Origin: CAZCEC01 sp964497615
GTDB lineage: Bacteria > Chloroflexota > Anaerolineae > Anaerolineales > UBA6663
DNA length: 64,000 bases
Assembly (NCBI GenBank): GCA_964497615.1
Contig: CAZCEC010000013.1
Location: forward strand, 46,958 to 110,957
Direction: 5' to 3'
The position numbers and the translations under genes are program-made. Of this stretch, positions 44,343-53,380 are shown piece by piece; the stretch's first letter is position 1; each line of letters opens with the position of its first letter. Below the pieces are notes generated by a model. The model searched no databases and was not told the DNA's origin. It saw only the letters and a program-made list of their open reading frames with translations.

Positions 44343-45224
44343 ATGTCAACGATCAGAGAGTCCCTGCGGCGCCACCCGCTGTGGTGGTTCTTTGGGCTAG
44401 CCTACGCCATCAATGCGGCGGCGTTCGCCACGCACTACTTCAGCCCGGTCGTGGCCTTCAGCCCGGCGTGGCTGATCGGGGTCTTCTCGCCCACCATCGC
44501 GGCTTATCTGGTGGCGGCGGCGATAGGCGGCTGGCCGGAGGTGAAGAAGCTGCTGGCGGGCTACACGCGCTGGCGCATTGGCTGGCAGTGGTATCTGGCG
44601 GCGCTGAGCATGGCGCTGATCCCGCTGGCGGTGGCGGGAGTGTATATCGCACTGGGGAACCCGCCGCGCGGCCTGCGCGAAGGGCTGACCTGGGGCGGAT
44701 ACTTCATCATCCTGATGCAGGGCTGGCTGACGGGTCCGCTGGCGGAGGAGAGCGGCTGGCGCGGGTTTGCACTGCCGCGGCTGCAATCGCGGATGAGCGC
44801 GCTGAACGCCAGCCTGCTGCTGGGGCTGCTGTGGGCGTTCTGGCACGTGCCGCAGTACCTGGCGGGTGGGGTGGCGACCGGGGGCATGATGCCGTTCCCG
44901 ATCTTTGTGCCGGTGACGTTGGTGTTGACGATCCTGTTCACCTGGGTGTTCAACAACACGCGCGGCAGCCTGGTGGCCACGACGATCATGCACTTCGCGT
45001 ATAACTTCTCGGGCGGGCACATCGCGGGAGTGTTGGGGTTGGTGCCGGGCATGGTGCTGTATGCGGCCAGCGGCGGCCTGGTGGTGCTGGCGGCCTTGGC
45101 CGTGATCGTCTTTGGACCCAAACATCTTTCGCGCAAGCCGGTGGGCGAGTTGCCCATCGAGCCGCAGGAAGTGACTTCGAAGGAAGCGATGCCGCCAACC
45201 TTGAAACCCATTCACTTGCACTAA
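44343..45224 (+). CDS. CPBP-family intramembrane protease
   Basis: A 293-residue membrane protein with eight predicted helices. The CAAX/Abi (CPBP) active-site motifs are present: EESGWRGF (motif 1, glutamate pair and arginine), LWAFWHVPQYL (motif 2, histidine) and HFAYN (motif 3). Bacterial members cleave peptides or process bacteriocins and surface proteins. Start ATG 44343 is fixed by AGGAGAAGG. The role here is unknown. Confidence 0.9.
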   Translation: MSTIRESLRRHPLWWFFGLAYAINAAAFATHYFSPVVAFSPAWLIGVFSPTIAAYLVAAAIGGWPEVKKLLAGYTRWRIGWQWYLAALSMALIPLAVAGVYIALGNPPRGLREGLTWGGYFIILMQGWLTGPLAEESGWRGFALPRLQSRMSALNASLLLGLLWAFWHVPQYLAGGVATGGMMPFPIFVPVTLVLTILFTWVFNNTRGSLVATTIMHFAYNFSGGHIAGVLGLVPGMVLYAASGGLVVLAALAVIVFGPKHLSRKPVGELPIEPQEVTSKEAMPPTLKPIHLH

Positions 45225-45324
45225 ACATTGAACGCACAGACCGACTCTTTCCCATCTGCGAGAGGATAACGGCGACCCGGCTGCGGTTGAGACCAAAGTA
45301 GAATAGCCGTTGGGAGACAGGGCC

Positions 45325-45903
45325 ATGTTCAATCGGCGAGGACTGCGGCGGGGCGGATTGCTGGGACGGCGCCGATTGCGCGGGCGGCGGCATCCACTGC
45401 GGGCCGCGGCCCTGCGGCTGCTGGATCGGGCGCACCGGCTGTTGGGGGCGGGCCAGGCGGCCGAGGCCGCGCCATTGTTCGCAGAGCTGGCGCAGGGCGC
45501 CGAGAACCACGGCATGCCCGCACGGGCGGCCCAACTTCACCTCCAGACGGCGCGAGCCTTGGGACAGGCAGGCGCCCGGGCCGATCTGCTCGCGCCCGCG
45601 CTGCGGGCCGTCTCCTTGTTGAGAGCCTCCGGCGATCTGGAACTACTTGGCGTGGTGGGGCCGCGCTATGTCCAGGAACTGCGCGGCCAGGGCTTCACGA
45701 CCGAGGCCGACCAGGTGCAGCAGGCGGTGAACGCCGCGCTGGGCGGCGCTCCGGCGCCCGCTGCGCCCGCCGCGGCCTCTCCCGTGCGGTTGGCGGCGAT
45801 GTGCCCGCAGTGCGGCGGGCCGGTGCGCAGCGACGAGGTCGAGTGGATTGACGACAACTCGGCCGAGTGCCCGTATTGCGGCAGCACGCTCCTCGGGCAG
45901 TAG
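45325..45903 (+). CDS. Helical protein with C-terminal zinc ribbon
   Basis: A 192-residue protein. The N-terminus is very basic (FNRRGLRRGGLLGRRRLRGR) and may contact nucleic acid or membrane lipid. A helical TPR-like middle follows (about 30-130; LGAGQAAEAAPLFAELAQ), then a Pro/Ala linker and a zinc ribbon with CPQCGG and CPYCGS about 22 residues apart. A TAGAAT at 45299-45304 may be its -10. GGGAGA precedes ATG 45325. Function unknown. Confidence 0.75.
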   Translation: MFNRRGLRRGGLLGRRRLRGRRHPLRAAALRLLDRAHRLLGAGQAAEAAPLFAELAQGAENHGMPARAAQLHLQTARALGQAGARADLLAPALRAVSLLRASGDLELLGVVGPRYVQELRGQGFTTEADQVQQAVNAALGGAPAPAAPAAASPVRLAAMCPQCGGPVRSDEVEWIDDNSAECPYCGSTLLGQ

Positions 45904-45915
45904 CGCCCGGCGCGC

Positions 45916-47448
45916 CTAATCCTCAGACACGATAAACGGCCGGCCGGCGTGATGGCAGATGAGCCGGACGACGCCGCGGCCGGAGCGCACGGCGGTGGGC
46001 AGGCCGCCGCCCGGCTCGGTCCACTGGCCGGCGAGGTAGAAATTCTCCAGCCCCGGCAGGGTTTGGGGCAATTGCTTGAGCGCGATGCGCGGGCTGGGCA
46101 GCCAGCCCTGTGGACTGCCGCGCCAGTTGCCGGTGTGGCGTTCGTAGGTGAGGGGCGTGACGATGTCGGTCACTTCAACCTGCGCGGGCAGGCCGGGCCA
46201 GCGCCGGTCCAGGAGGCCGAGGACTATGCGGAGCACTTCCTGCTTCTTGGCTTGGTAGGCGGAGGGGCTGGCGCTGAGCCGCTTCCAGTAGTTGTAGTCT
46301 GACCAGAGCGAGACGGTGAGCACGGTCTTGCCGGGGGGCGCAAAGCTGGGATCAAAGTTGAGGACGCGGACAAACAGGTGATCCCTGGCGTGGTCGCCGA
46401 GGCTGACGGGCGGGTCCACGGGGAAGGCGACGCCTGAGACGGTGGGCGATTCAGTGAACTCACGGTTGACGCCCAGATAGAGGTTGACGAGGGAGGGGAA
46501 GACGGGCCAATCGGAATAAGCGGCTGCCTGGCCGCTGAGGAAGCGCCCCTGCAACAGCTTGAACAGGGTGGTGTGACCGTCCGCGGCGGAGATGACTGTT
46601 CCGGCGCGGCATTCGCGGCCGTCCTCCAGACGCACGCCCACGGCGCGGTGATGGCCGTTGCGCGGGTCGGTGAGCACCTCGGTCACGCGCGCGCCATAAT
46701 GCAGGCGGCCGCCCAACGCCTCGAAGCGGCGGGCGACGCTTTGCGCCAGGGGCAGCGAGCCGCCGATGGGGTAATCGGCGTTGCGCTGAGACTGCCAGGC
46801 CAGGGTCATCAGCAGCAGGACGGCCGAGAATGACTCTGGCAGCACGAGGCGGAAGCCGGTTTGGAGCAAGGGATCGCTGAAGCGGGCGGCGAGGTCGGCC
46901 AGCGAGAGGCGCGACCACTGGCGCAGCACGCGCAGGCTGGGGAACGACTCCCACAGCAGCCGGAGGCCCTCCACCGGGCCCAGCAGCTCGGGCACCGCGT
47001 CGATGGGCGGGCGGTAATGGCTGAAGAAGCGCACGCCGTCGATAAACGCCTCGATGACGGGCGCATCGGCGGGCGACAGCTTGAGCAGGTGGGCGCGCAG
47101 CCGGTCGATTTCGTGATAGAAAACCAACTCGCGGCCATCGCGGCTCTCGAAGCGCGCCAGCGCCTCGTGGTGGACGAACTCGCAGCCCCGCAGCAGGCCC
47201 ACCTCACGCCAGTATTGATTGAACTGGCCGCCCGGCGCGGAGCCGATGAGGAAGTGCACCGCGCCGTCGAACTTGTATTCGCCGCGCTGCCAGGTGGTGC
47301 ACAGTCCGCTCGGCTGCTCATTCATCTCGAACAGGTGGGTGGTGTAGCCGTTCATGGCGGCGTAACAACCCGCACACAGCCCGGCCATGCCGCCGCCGAT
47401 GATGGCGATGGTGTCGCGGGTGGTCGCGTTAGCCACGCGGCACTCCAC
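45916..47448 (-). CDS. CrtI/CrtISO-like FAD-dependent oxidoreductase
   Basis: A 510-residue flavoprotein with the dinucleotide-binding motif IAIIGGGMAGLCAGCYAAMNG (the leading 20 residues after the start) and the C-terminal FAD motif ENFYLAGQWTEPGGGLPTAVRSG. Length and layout resemble phytoene desaturases and carotenoid isomerases, but many members act on other lipids. ATG 47448 overlaps the acyltransferase gene by 20 bases; a GTG at 47436 would reduce the overlap. The pair is surely co-transcribed. Confidence 0.85.
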   Translation of the reverse strand: MECRVANATTRDTIAIIGGGMAGLCAGCYAAMNGYTTHLFEMNEQPSGLCTTWQRGEYKFDGAVHFLIGSAPGGQFNQYWREVGLLRGCEFVHHEALARFESRDGRELVFYHEIDRLRAHLLKLSPADAPVIEAFIDGVRFFSHYRPPIDAVPELLGPVEGLRLLWESFPSLRVLRQWSRLSLADLAARFSDPLLQTGFRLVLPESFSAVLLLMTLAWQSQRNADYPIGGSLPLAQSVARRFEALGGRLHYGARVTEVLTDPRNGHHRAVGVRLEDGRECRAGTVISAADGHTTLFKLLQGRFLSGQAAAYSDWPVFPSLVNLYLGVNREFTESPTVSGVAFPVDPPVSLGDHARDHLFVRVLNFDPSFAPPGKTVLTVSLWSDYNYWKRLSASPSAYQAKKQEVLRIVLGLLDRRWPGLPAQVEVTDIVTPLTYERHTGNWRGSPQGWLPSPRIALKQLPQTLPGLENFYLAGQWTEPGGGLPTAVRSGRGVVRLICHHAGRPFIVSED

Positions 47449-48625
47449 GGGCCGCCGTCAGGGATCGGGCGGCGGGGCGCGGGGTGAGCTTCATGCCGAA
47501 CAGGAAGCGCAGCACGTTGACGCGGCGGATGACAAACTCATACAGCAGCAGGCAGATGGCAAAGGCGGTGGGCGCGATGACCAGCCACTTGAGCGGGTCG
47601 GCGATATCCCAACGGACGACGAAGTAGCCCAGGTAGATGAGCACGCTCTGGTGCAGGATGTAGAACGGCAGGACGGCCTCGTTGGCGTAGTCCAGCAGGG
47701 GGCGGTGGAAGTTGAGGTGCTGGCGGCTGAAGCCCCAAATGGCCAGGTTCCAGCACCAGGCGCTGAGGCCAAAGAGCGAGAAGATTTGGGTAAAGCGGCG
47801 CGTGCCAAACAGGGGGTCACCGCCCATGCCGGTCCACAAGTAGATGATGGCGGCCACCGCCGCGAGGCCGCCAATGAGCGACACCCAGCGCACGCGCGCG
47901 ACGCTCTGCTGCAAGCGGTCGCTGGACGCCAGCAGGAACCCATAGATCAGAAACAGCAAATAGATCACCAGGCTCCAGCCGCCAAAGTCACGCGATCCCA
48001 ACTCGCTCGATGGGTCGAGCACATTCAGCAGCAGGACAATGGGCAGGGCCAGCAGGTATACAGCACCGGGCAGGGCCAGGGCGTCGCCCAGCCAGCGCAG
48101 GAGGCGTTGGCCGCTGGCGGCGTGGCGCAGCCACAGGAACAGGGGCAGGCACAGCAGGCTGAGCACAAACAGGATCTCGAGATACCACAGGTGCAGGCCC
48201 ATCCAGGCGAAGTTGCCGCCGTAACCGTATAGCCCGTCGAAGTAGCGCGGCAGGAATTCCCAGAACGAGCCGCGGAACTGGTGATGGCTGAGGCGCTCCA
48301 GGTAGACCTGCACGGCGACGTGGGTGAAGATGCCGACCACCAGCGGCACGAGCAGGCGCAGGGCGCGGTCCTTGACGAAGCGGCCGGCACCGCGCTTGCC
48401 CAGGGCGTAGAAGGTGCTGGCGCCGGAGATGAGGAAAATCAGGGGCATCATCCAGTTGGCGAGGAAGGTGGTCCAGATTTGAACGACCTCATAGGTCACG
48501 GGGTTCTTGACGTGCCAGCCGCCCTCGTCGAAGAAGCGGCCACTGTGAAAGATGAAGACGACCAGGATGGCGAGCACGCGCAGCCAGTCCAGGTCGTAGC
48601 GGCGGGCGCTTGTTTGTGTGCTCAT
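47429..48625 (-). CDS. Acyltransferase family 3 membrane protein
   Basis: A 398-residue protein with about ten helices. The N-terminal RRYDLDWLRVLAILVVFIFH carries the catalytic-type histidine of the acyltransferase_3/OpgC family. The closing segment FYILHQSVLIYLGYFVVRW is also typical. Members acylate sugars, lipids or glucans in the membrane. GGGAGGC precedes ATG 48625. Its overlap with the FAD oxidoreductase implies a shared pathway, perhaps modification of a lipid. Confidence 0.88.
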   Translation of the reverse strand: MSTQTSARRYDLDWLRVLAILVVFIFHSGRFFDEGGWHVKNPVTYEVVQIWTTFLANWMMPLIFLISGASTFYALGKRGAGRFVKDRALRLLVPLVVGIFTHVAVQVYLERLSHHQFRGSFWEFLPRYFDGLYGYGGNFAWMGLHLWYLEILFVLSLLCLPLFLWLRHAASGQRLLRWLGDALALPGAVYLLALPIVLLLNVLDPSSELGSRDFGGWSLVIYLLFLIYGFLLASSDRLQQSVARVRWVSLIGGLAAVAAIIYLWTGMGGDPLFGTRRFTQIFSLFGLSAWCWNLAIWGFSRQHLNFHRPLLDYANEAVLPFYILHQSVLIYLGYFVVRWDIADPLKWLVIAPTAFAICLLLYEFVIRRVNVLRFLFGMKLTPRPAARSLTAARGVPRG

Positions 48626-48770
48626 AGGCTGCCTCCCAGGCCCAAGGACCAGCCAGGCGCGGGCGTGCGCCAGCGCGGGCACGATGGGCCTCAAGGATGA
48701 GTATGGGAGTCAGCCGGCGGGGGCGGCGTCTGTTGAAAGTTAGATTGGGACGGCAGCCGGCGGCTGGGTG

Positions 48771-48903
48771 CGGGCGGGTAAACCGCCCGGCTACGAGGGT
48801 GAAGACGCGGGCGGGTAAACCGCCCGGCTACGGTGTGAAGCAGGAGGCGGGCAAGCCGCCCGATTGCAGGTGAAGGCGCGGGCGGGTAAACCGCCCGGCT
48901 ACG
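48771..48903. repeat. Short array of palindromic CGGGCGGGTAAACCGCCCG units
   Basis: Four units start near 48771, 48808, 48846 and 48879. Three read CGGGCGG-GTAAA-CCGCCCG-GCTAC; the third is degenerate (GGCGGGCAAGCCGCCC). Spacing is 33-38 bases. The last unit provides the TAG stop of the gene that ends at 48899. It resembles a REP-type element cluster. Confidence 0.85.
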
Positions 48904-50869
48904 GGGTGTAGATCATCAGGCGGCCGGGGTTTTGGGCGGTGCCGGCGACTTCCGCGCCGCCGAGCAGGTAGAGGCGCAGGCCATCGGTGGCGACGGGGAC
49001 GCCGTGGACGGGGAACGGCAGGTCGGGGCCGGCAGCCCAGGCTTGGGTGAGGGGGTCGAAGACTTCGTAGCTGGTCTGCGTCTCGGTGCCGGTCATGAGG
49101 ATCTCGCCGCCAGCGATGACGATGCGGCCCTGGAGCGTGGCCGCGCCGAAGCCGGCATGGGGCTGGAGCATGGTGGGGCCGTCGCGCCACAGGCCGGAGA
49201 GGGGGTCGTAAATCTCTATGGAGCGCAATTCGCCGAAGTTGGGCCAGCGCCCGCCCAGGGCGTAGATCTCGCCGCCGACGACAGCCGCGGCCAGGTGGTC
49301 GCGCGGCTGGGTCATGGGGGCGAGGGGCGTCCAGGCGCTGCGGGCCGGGTCAAATTCCAGCAGGGCGGACGAACTGCCCGCGCCGCCCACGACGTAGAGT
49401 TTGCCGTTGAGGGCGACCGAGGCCGCGCCGACGCGGGGCTCGGGCATATCGGGCAACTGCGTGAACGCGGCTGAGACCGGGTCGTAGACGTAGGCGGTGG
49501 TGGTGGCCTGAAAGCCGGAGGGGTCCGCGCCGCCGAAGAGATAGACGCGCCCGCCGACCGTGGCGGCCGAGAGATGGTGGCGCGCGACGGGCATGGCGGG
49601 CAGGGGGAGCCAGGCATCGAGGGTGGGGTCATAGGCCTCGAAGGTGCGCTCGCCGCCAAAGCCCCCTGGCACATAGAACAGACCGTCAATGAAGACGGCC
49701 GGCATCTCGGAGCGGCCGGGGCGCTGGGTGGCGCCCAGATGCCAGGTACCATTGAGCAAGTTGGGCTGCTGGGCCAGCGCGCCGGTGAAAGCTTCCAGCC
49801 GGGGCCGGCCGCGCACGTCTGGCGGCAGGCTGAGGCCGAGCAAGTGCGCGGCGGTGGCGGCGGTGTCCATCGTGCTCACCGGGCCGGTGAGCGCCAGGCC
49901 GGGCTGGATGCCAGGCCCGGCGATGATCCAGGGGATGAGCATGTCGTCGGGGATGTTGGACCCGTGGACGAGGCCGTGGCCGCCGTGGTCGGCGGAGAGG
50001 ATGATGGCGGCGTCTGGGGGGAGGGCGGCGAAGAGGCGGCCGAGGGCTTCGTCGGTGCGCGTCAACTGGAAGAGATAGGTGGCCGACATCCAGCCGGAGG
50101 AGTGGCCGAAGAAATCGGTATTGGGCAGGTGGACGAAGAGCAGGTCGAAGCCAGCCGCTACTTCGGCAATGGCCTGGTCCACGACGCCCTGGTCGCCATT
50201 GGAGACGAAGGTGTAGCGGTCCACCACGCCGGGGACGTTGAAGTGGGCGAACTTCTCCTTACCCACAACCATGACGATCTCCAGACCGGCGTCGCTGGCG
50301 GCGTTGAAGAGGGGCAGGGAGACGAAGCCGCGGTCCGGCTCATAGTCGTTCCAATCCACGCCGTGGAATTTGGGCGGCAAGCCGCTGAGCATGGAGGTGT
50401 GCGACGGCAGGGTGACGGGCGGGAAGGTCGTTTGCGCGGCCCAGGTGAAGGCGCCGCGCGCGGCGAGGGCGTGCAGATTGGGCAGGTCGGTCTGCTGGGC
50501 GGCGTCGCCGCGCAGGCCGTCAATGGAGATGATGACGACAGGGCCGGGGGGCGGCGGTGAGGTGGGGTCTGGTGTGGGAGTGTGGGGGTGTGGAGGTATG
50601 GGGGAAGGGGAAAGTGTGTGAAAGGGTGTAGGTGAGTAAGTGGAAGGTGGTCGTTCGGTAGACGCGGTAGCGTCTACGCCTGCCGTTGCGGTGACGAGCG
50701 CGGTGGTTGGTGGGCCGGTGCGAATGGGCTGGGTGGCAGGCGGCGGTGCGGGCGTGGCGCGGGCGCAGGCGAGGGAGGAGAGAAAGAGAAAAAGAAAGAG
50801 AAAGAGAGGGCGCCAATGAGGGCTGCCCCGGTCGCTTTCGTTCTCACTTTCTTTGTCTTGGTTACCCAT
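48899..50869 (-). CDS. Lipoprotein: type I phosphodiesterase fused to Kelch propeller
   Basis: A 656-residue protein. A lipoprotein signal ends in LSSLAC (cysteine near residue 35), followed by a Pro/Thr/His-rich linker (about 40-108) and an alkaline-phosphatase-superfamily phosphodiesterase domain (VVIISIDGLRGDA; nucleophile threonine region TFPPVTLPSHTSM; FVHLPNTDFFGH; LSADHGGHG). The C-terminal half is a Kelch propeller with blades such as GGRVYLFGGADPSG, NGKLYVVGGAGSS and GGEIYALGGRWPN. It probably hydrolyses phosphodiester or nucleotide substrates outside the cell. ATG 50869 overlaps the LysR stop by eight bases. Confidence 0.85.
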   Translation of the reverse strand: MGNQDKESENESDRGSPHWRPLFLFLFLFLSSLACARATPAPPPATQPIRTGPPTTALVTATAGVDATASTERPPSTYSPTPFHTLSPSPIPPHPHTPTPDPTSPPPPGPVVIISIDGLRGDAAQQTDLPNLHALAARGAFTWAAQTTFPPVTLPSHTSMLSGLPPKFHGVDWNDYEPDRGFVSLPLFNAASDAGLEIVMVVGKEKFAHFNVPGVVDRYTFVSNGDQGVVDQAIAEVAAGFDLLFVHLPNTDFFGHSSGWMSATYLFQLTRTDEALGRLFAALPPDAAIILSADHGGHGLVHGSNIPDDMLIPWIIAGPGIQPGLALTGPVSTMDTAATAAHLLGLSLPPDVRGRPRLEAFTGALAQQPNLLNGTWHLGATQRPGRSEMPAVFIDGLFYVPGGFGGERTFEAYDPTLDAWLPLPAMPVARHHLSAATVGGRVYLFGGADPSGFQATTTAYVYDPVSAAFTQLPDMPEPRVGAASVALNGKLYVVGGAGSSSALLEFDPARSAWTPLAPMTQPRDHLAAAVVGGEIYALGGRWPNFGELRSIEIYDPLSGLWRDGPTMLQPHAGFGAATLQGRIVIAGGEILMTGTETQTSYEVFDPLTQAWAAGPDLPFPVHGVPVATDGLRLYLLGGAEVAGTAQNPGRLMIYTP

Positions 50870-51740
50870 TCTCTTGGGCAACCAGGAAATCGCGCAGGGC
50901 GCGGGCGGCGGGGTTGAGGTAGTGCCCCTTGCGCCAGACGAGGGCCAGGCGGCGGCGCAGGGTCTGGTCGGCGATGGGCAGGCGGCGGATGTTCAGGGAG
51001 TTGGTGAGGGCCAGCTCCGGCACCAGGGCCACGCCCAGGCCGGCGGCCACGAACTCCAGGGCGCTCTGCATTGCCCCGCCGTCCAGGGCAATCTTGGGCT
51101 CGAAGCCGGCGCGTTTGCAGGCGGCCAGGGTCACTTCGCGCAGCTTGTAGCCAACGGGGAAAAGGATGAAAGGCTCGGTTGCGAGGTCGGCCAGGCGCAC
51201 GTCCTTCTTACGGCTGAGGGGGTGCAGCGCACTTACCGCCAAGACGTAGTCTTCTTCCAGATAGGGCAGGCGCTCGACGGCGGCGGGCAGGCCGTCGGCG
51301 GTGACGATGGCGAGGTCGAGCTGGCCGTCTTCAACCAGCTTGAGCAGGCTCTCGGTGCCGGCTTCGCGCAGGGTCACGTCCAGGCCGGGATAGAGGCTGC
51401 GAAAGTGAGTGAGGCGGGCAGGAAGCAGGTGGGTGCTGACGGTGGGCGGCGCGCCCAGGCTGGCGCTGCCACGGCTGAGATGGCCAAGCTCGCGGACTTC
51501 ATTGGCGGCCAACTCCACGGCGGCCAGCACCTGGTTGGCGTGAGGCAGAAGGACCTCGCCCGCGCGGGTGAGGGCGACGCGCCGGCCCATGCGGTCGAAG
51601 AGCTGCACGCCCAGTTCCTGCTCCAGCGCGCGGATCTGCTGGCTGATGGCAGGCTGGGCGACGTGCAGGTCCTCGGCAGCGCGGGAGAAGTTGAGGCGGC
51701 GGGCGACGGCGACGAAGTAGCGGAGGTGGCGAAGTTCCAT
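50862..51740 (-). CDS. LysR-family transcriptional regulator
   Basis: A 292-residue regulator with an N-terminal winged helix-turn-helix (MELRHLRYFVAVARRLNFSR; VAQPAISQQIRALEQELGVQ) and a C-terminal periplasmic-binding-type effector domain (about 90-290). It is divergent from the sigma-70 gene and overlaps the phosphodiesterase gene downstream, so it may autoregulate and control that gene. Effector unknown. ATG 51740 matches the family start; an ATG nine bases upstream is also in frame. Confidence 0.92.
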   Translation of the reverse strand: MELRHLRYFVAVARRLNFSRAAEDLHVAQPAISQQIRALEQELGVQLFDRMGRRVALTRAGEVLLPHANQVLAAVELAANEVRELGHLSRGSASLGAPPTVSTHLLPARLTHFRSLYPGLDVTLREAGTESLLKLVEDGQLDLAIVTADGLPAAVERLPYLEEDYVLAVSALHPLSRKKDVRLADLATEPFILFPVGYKLREVTLAACKRAGFEPKIALDGGAMQSALEFVAAGLGVALVPELALTNSLNIRRLPIADQTLRRRLALVWRKGHYLNPAARALRDFLVAQENG

Positions 51741-51751
51741 CGGGTACATTA

Positions 51752-51781
51752 ATTATAAGCCAAGTTTATCGCAGCTAGCAA
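51752..51781 (-). promoter_or_regulatory. LysR gene promoter
   Basis: On the minus strand TTGCTA (51781-51776), 18 bases, TATAAT (51757-51752), eleven bases before ATG 51740. Confidence 0.65.
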
Positions 51782-51791
51782 AGTGGGGTCT

Positions 51792-51820
51792 TTGACTTCT
51801 GAAACAGCGGTCTCTAAACT
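51792..51820 (+). promoter_or_regulatory. Promoter of the sigma-70 gene
   Basis: TTGACT (51792-51797), 17 bases, TAAACT (51815-51820). The likely transcript start near 51827 rules out in-frame starts upstream of that point and favours ATG 51876. Confidence 0.75.
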
Positions 51821-51875
51821 ATGGTTGGAAACGAGATCAAATGGGGCGGAATTGTCTAGTAAAGGTGGCTGGAAG

Positions 51876-52787
51876 ATGACCCCGAGTGGCAACCCCCTAC
51901 AGAATCTCCTTGGTGAACGACCGATCCCGCCGCTGCTGACCCATGCGCAGGAAATCGAGCTGTCGAAACGGGTGTCGGCAGGGCGGCGGGCGGAACGCCG
52001 GATGCACCGGCGCGCGCTGACGCCAAAGCGGCGGGAGGTCCTGCGCCGGCAGGCGGCGGCCGGGCAGGCGGCGCGCGAGGCGCTGGTGCTCCATAACTTG
52101 CCGCTGGTGCTCAGCATTGCCGGGCGCTTTCGCAATTCCAATCTGAGCTACGACGATCTCATTCAGGAAGGCATCCTGGGGTTGATCAAGGCGGCAGACC
52201 GCTATGACCCCACGCGCGGCACGCGGTTTGGCACGCTGGCGGTGTGGTGGATCCGGCAGAGCATTGGGCGGGCGGTGGCGAACACGGGCCGCCTGATCCG
52301 GCTGCCGGTGAACCGTGCCTGGAAACTGGGCCAACTGCGGCGCTACACGGCCCAACTGGAGCAGGCGACCGGGGACGAGCCGCCCCTGGCGCAGGTGGCG
52401 GAGATGGCGAGCGTGAGCGTGGAGACGGCCGCGGACCTGCTGCGTGAGGGGCAGAGTGCGGTGTCGCTGGACGCACCGGCTGACCCGGATGACCGGGCGG
52501 CGCTGGAGCGCGTGGCCGACAGCGAGGCGGCTGACCCCGAACAAGTGGTGGTTGACGGCAGCCTGAAGCAGGCGCTGGAGGAGTCGCTGGCGCGGCTGGA
52601 GGAACGCGAAGCGCAAATCCTGCGGATGCGGTTTGGGCTGGGGGGCGGGGAGGCGCAGCCGCTGCGGGCCATCGCCGCCGAGTGGCGGATGAGCCCGGAG
52701 GGGGTGCGGCAGATCAGCGAGCGGGCCATAAGCCGCCTGCGGGGGATGAGCAAGGTGCGGGAGTTGAGCGTGTACCTGGAAGACTAA
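51876..52787 (+). CDS. RpoD-like sigma-70 factor
   Basis: A 303-residue sigma factor of the group 2/3 (alternative, RpoD-like) type. It has region 1.2 (LLTHAQEIELSKRV), region 2 (HNLPLVLSIAGRFRNSNLSY; DDLIQEGILGLIKAADRYDP; FGTLAVWWIRQSIGRAVAN; GRLIRLPVN), region 3 and region 4 (LEEREAQILRMRFGL; RAIAAEWRMSPEGVRQISER). There is no long N-terminal region 1.1, so it is unlikely to be the main housekeeping factor. The start is inferred from the promoter position and AAAGGTGG; TTG 51852 is an alternative. Confidence 0.92.
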   Translation: MTPSGNPLQNLLGERPIPPLLTHAQEIELSKRVSAGRRAERRMHRRALTPKRREVLRRQAAAGQAAREALVLHNLPLVLSIAGRFRNSNLSYDDLIQEGILGLIKAADRYDPTRGTRFGTLAVWWIRQSIGRAVANTGRLIRLPVNRAWKLGQLRRYTAQLEQATGDEPPLAQVAEMASVSVETAADLLREGQSAVSLDAPADPDDRAALERVADSEAADPEQVVVDGSLKQALEESLARLEEREAQILRMRFGLGGGEAQPLRAIAAEWRMSPEGVRQISERAISRLRGMSKVRELSVYLED

Positions 52788-52816
52788 ACTCGTGGTTGTG
52801 GATTGAGGCGGCCGGT

Positions 52817-52852
52817 ACCGGCGCTGGGCGAGAACTCAGCGCCGGTTTTATT
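52817..52852 (+). terminator. Sigma-70 gene terminator
   Basis: ACCGGCGCTG (52817-52826) and CAGCGCCGGT (52837-52846) form a perfect ten-pair stem with a ten-base loop, followed by TTTTATTT. Confidence 0.92.
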
Positions 52853-52891
52853 TGGGACTGGCCTTGGGGAAAGCGTGCGGGCGGTCGAGGT

Positions 52892-53368
52892 TCAGACCGG
52901 CTCCGGCGGTGGGCCAGGCTCGACGGCGCGCCAGGCGATGGGGGATGAAAGCACGATGGAGGTGGCGGTGCCGCCGAAGGGGCTGAGGTCGGCGATGACG
53001 GTTTCCAGGTGGCCGACCGAGGTAGTGACGACCTTGAAGATGAAGGACTCGACGCCGCTGACGTGGTGGCACTCAAGGAACTCGGGGCGCTCGCGCGCCA
53101 GGGCCAGCACGCGCGGGTAGCGGTCGGCGGTGGTGGTGAGGCGGATGAAGGCCAGGATGGGCTGGCTGACCTTGGCGGGGGGCACCTGGGCATGATAGCC
53201 GGCGATGATGCCGGCCTCTTCCAGCTTGCGCACGCGCTCGGCGACGGCCGGCGTGGTGAGCCCCACCTGCCGGCCCAACTCCGCAAAGCTGAGGCGCCCA
53301 TCGGCCTGGAGCGCCTGGATGATCTTCAGGCCGGTCTGATCGAGCAGACGCTCGCTCCGTAAAGTCAT
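52892..53368 (-). CDS. Lrp/AsnC-family regulator
   Basis: A 158-residue transcription factor with an N-terminal helix-turn-helix (LDQTGLKIIQALQADGRLSF; ELGRQVGLTTPAVAERVRKL) and a C-terminal RAM/SAM ligand-binding domain (about 65-150; ECHHVSGVESFIFKVV). Such regulators sense amino acids. It is divergent from a LysE-type exporter with a 92-base spacer, a classic pairing for amino-acid-inducible export. TAGAAT lies six bases before ATG 53368. Confidence 0.92.
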   Translation of the reverse strand: MTLRSERLLDQTGLKIIQALQADGRLSFAELGRQVGLTTPAVAERVRKLEEAGIIAGYHAQVPPAKVSQPILAFIRLTTTADRYPRVLALARERPEFLECHHVSGVESFIFKVVTTSVGHLETVIADLSPFGGTATSIVLSSPIAWRAVEPGPPPEPV

Positions 53369-53374
53369 ACGCGA

Positions 53375-53380
53375 ATTCTA
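53375..53380 (-). promoter_or_regulatory. TAGAAT -10 six bases before the lrp-like ATG
   Basis: On the minus strand TAGAAT-TCGCGT-ATG, again with the six-base spacing of hutU and without a ribosome site. Confidence 0.5.

Noticed and set aside
43545..47448. Carotenoid biosynthesis cluster (ABA4-like plus CrtI-like)
   Set aside because: The two genes are on opposite strands and separated by protease and zinc-ribbon genes; no phytoene synthase or other crt gene is present.
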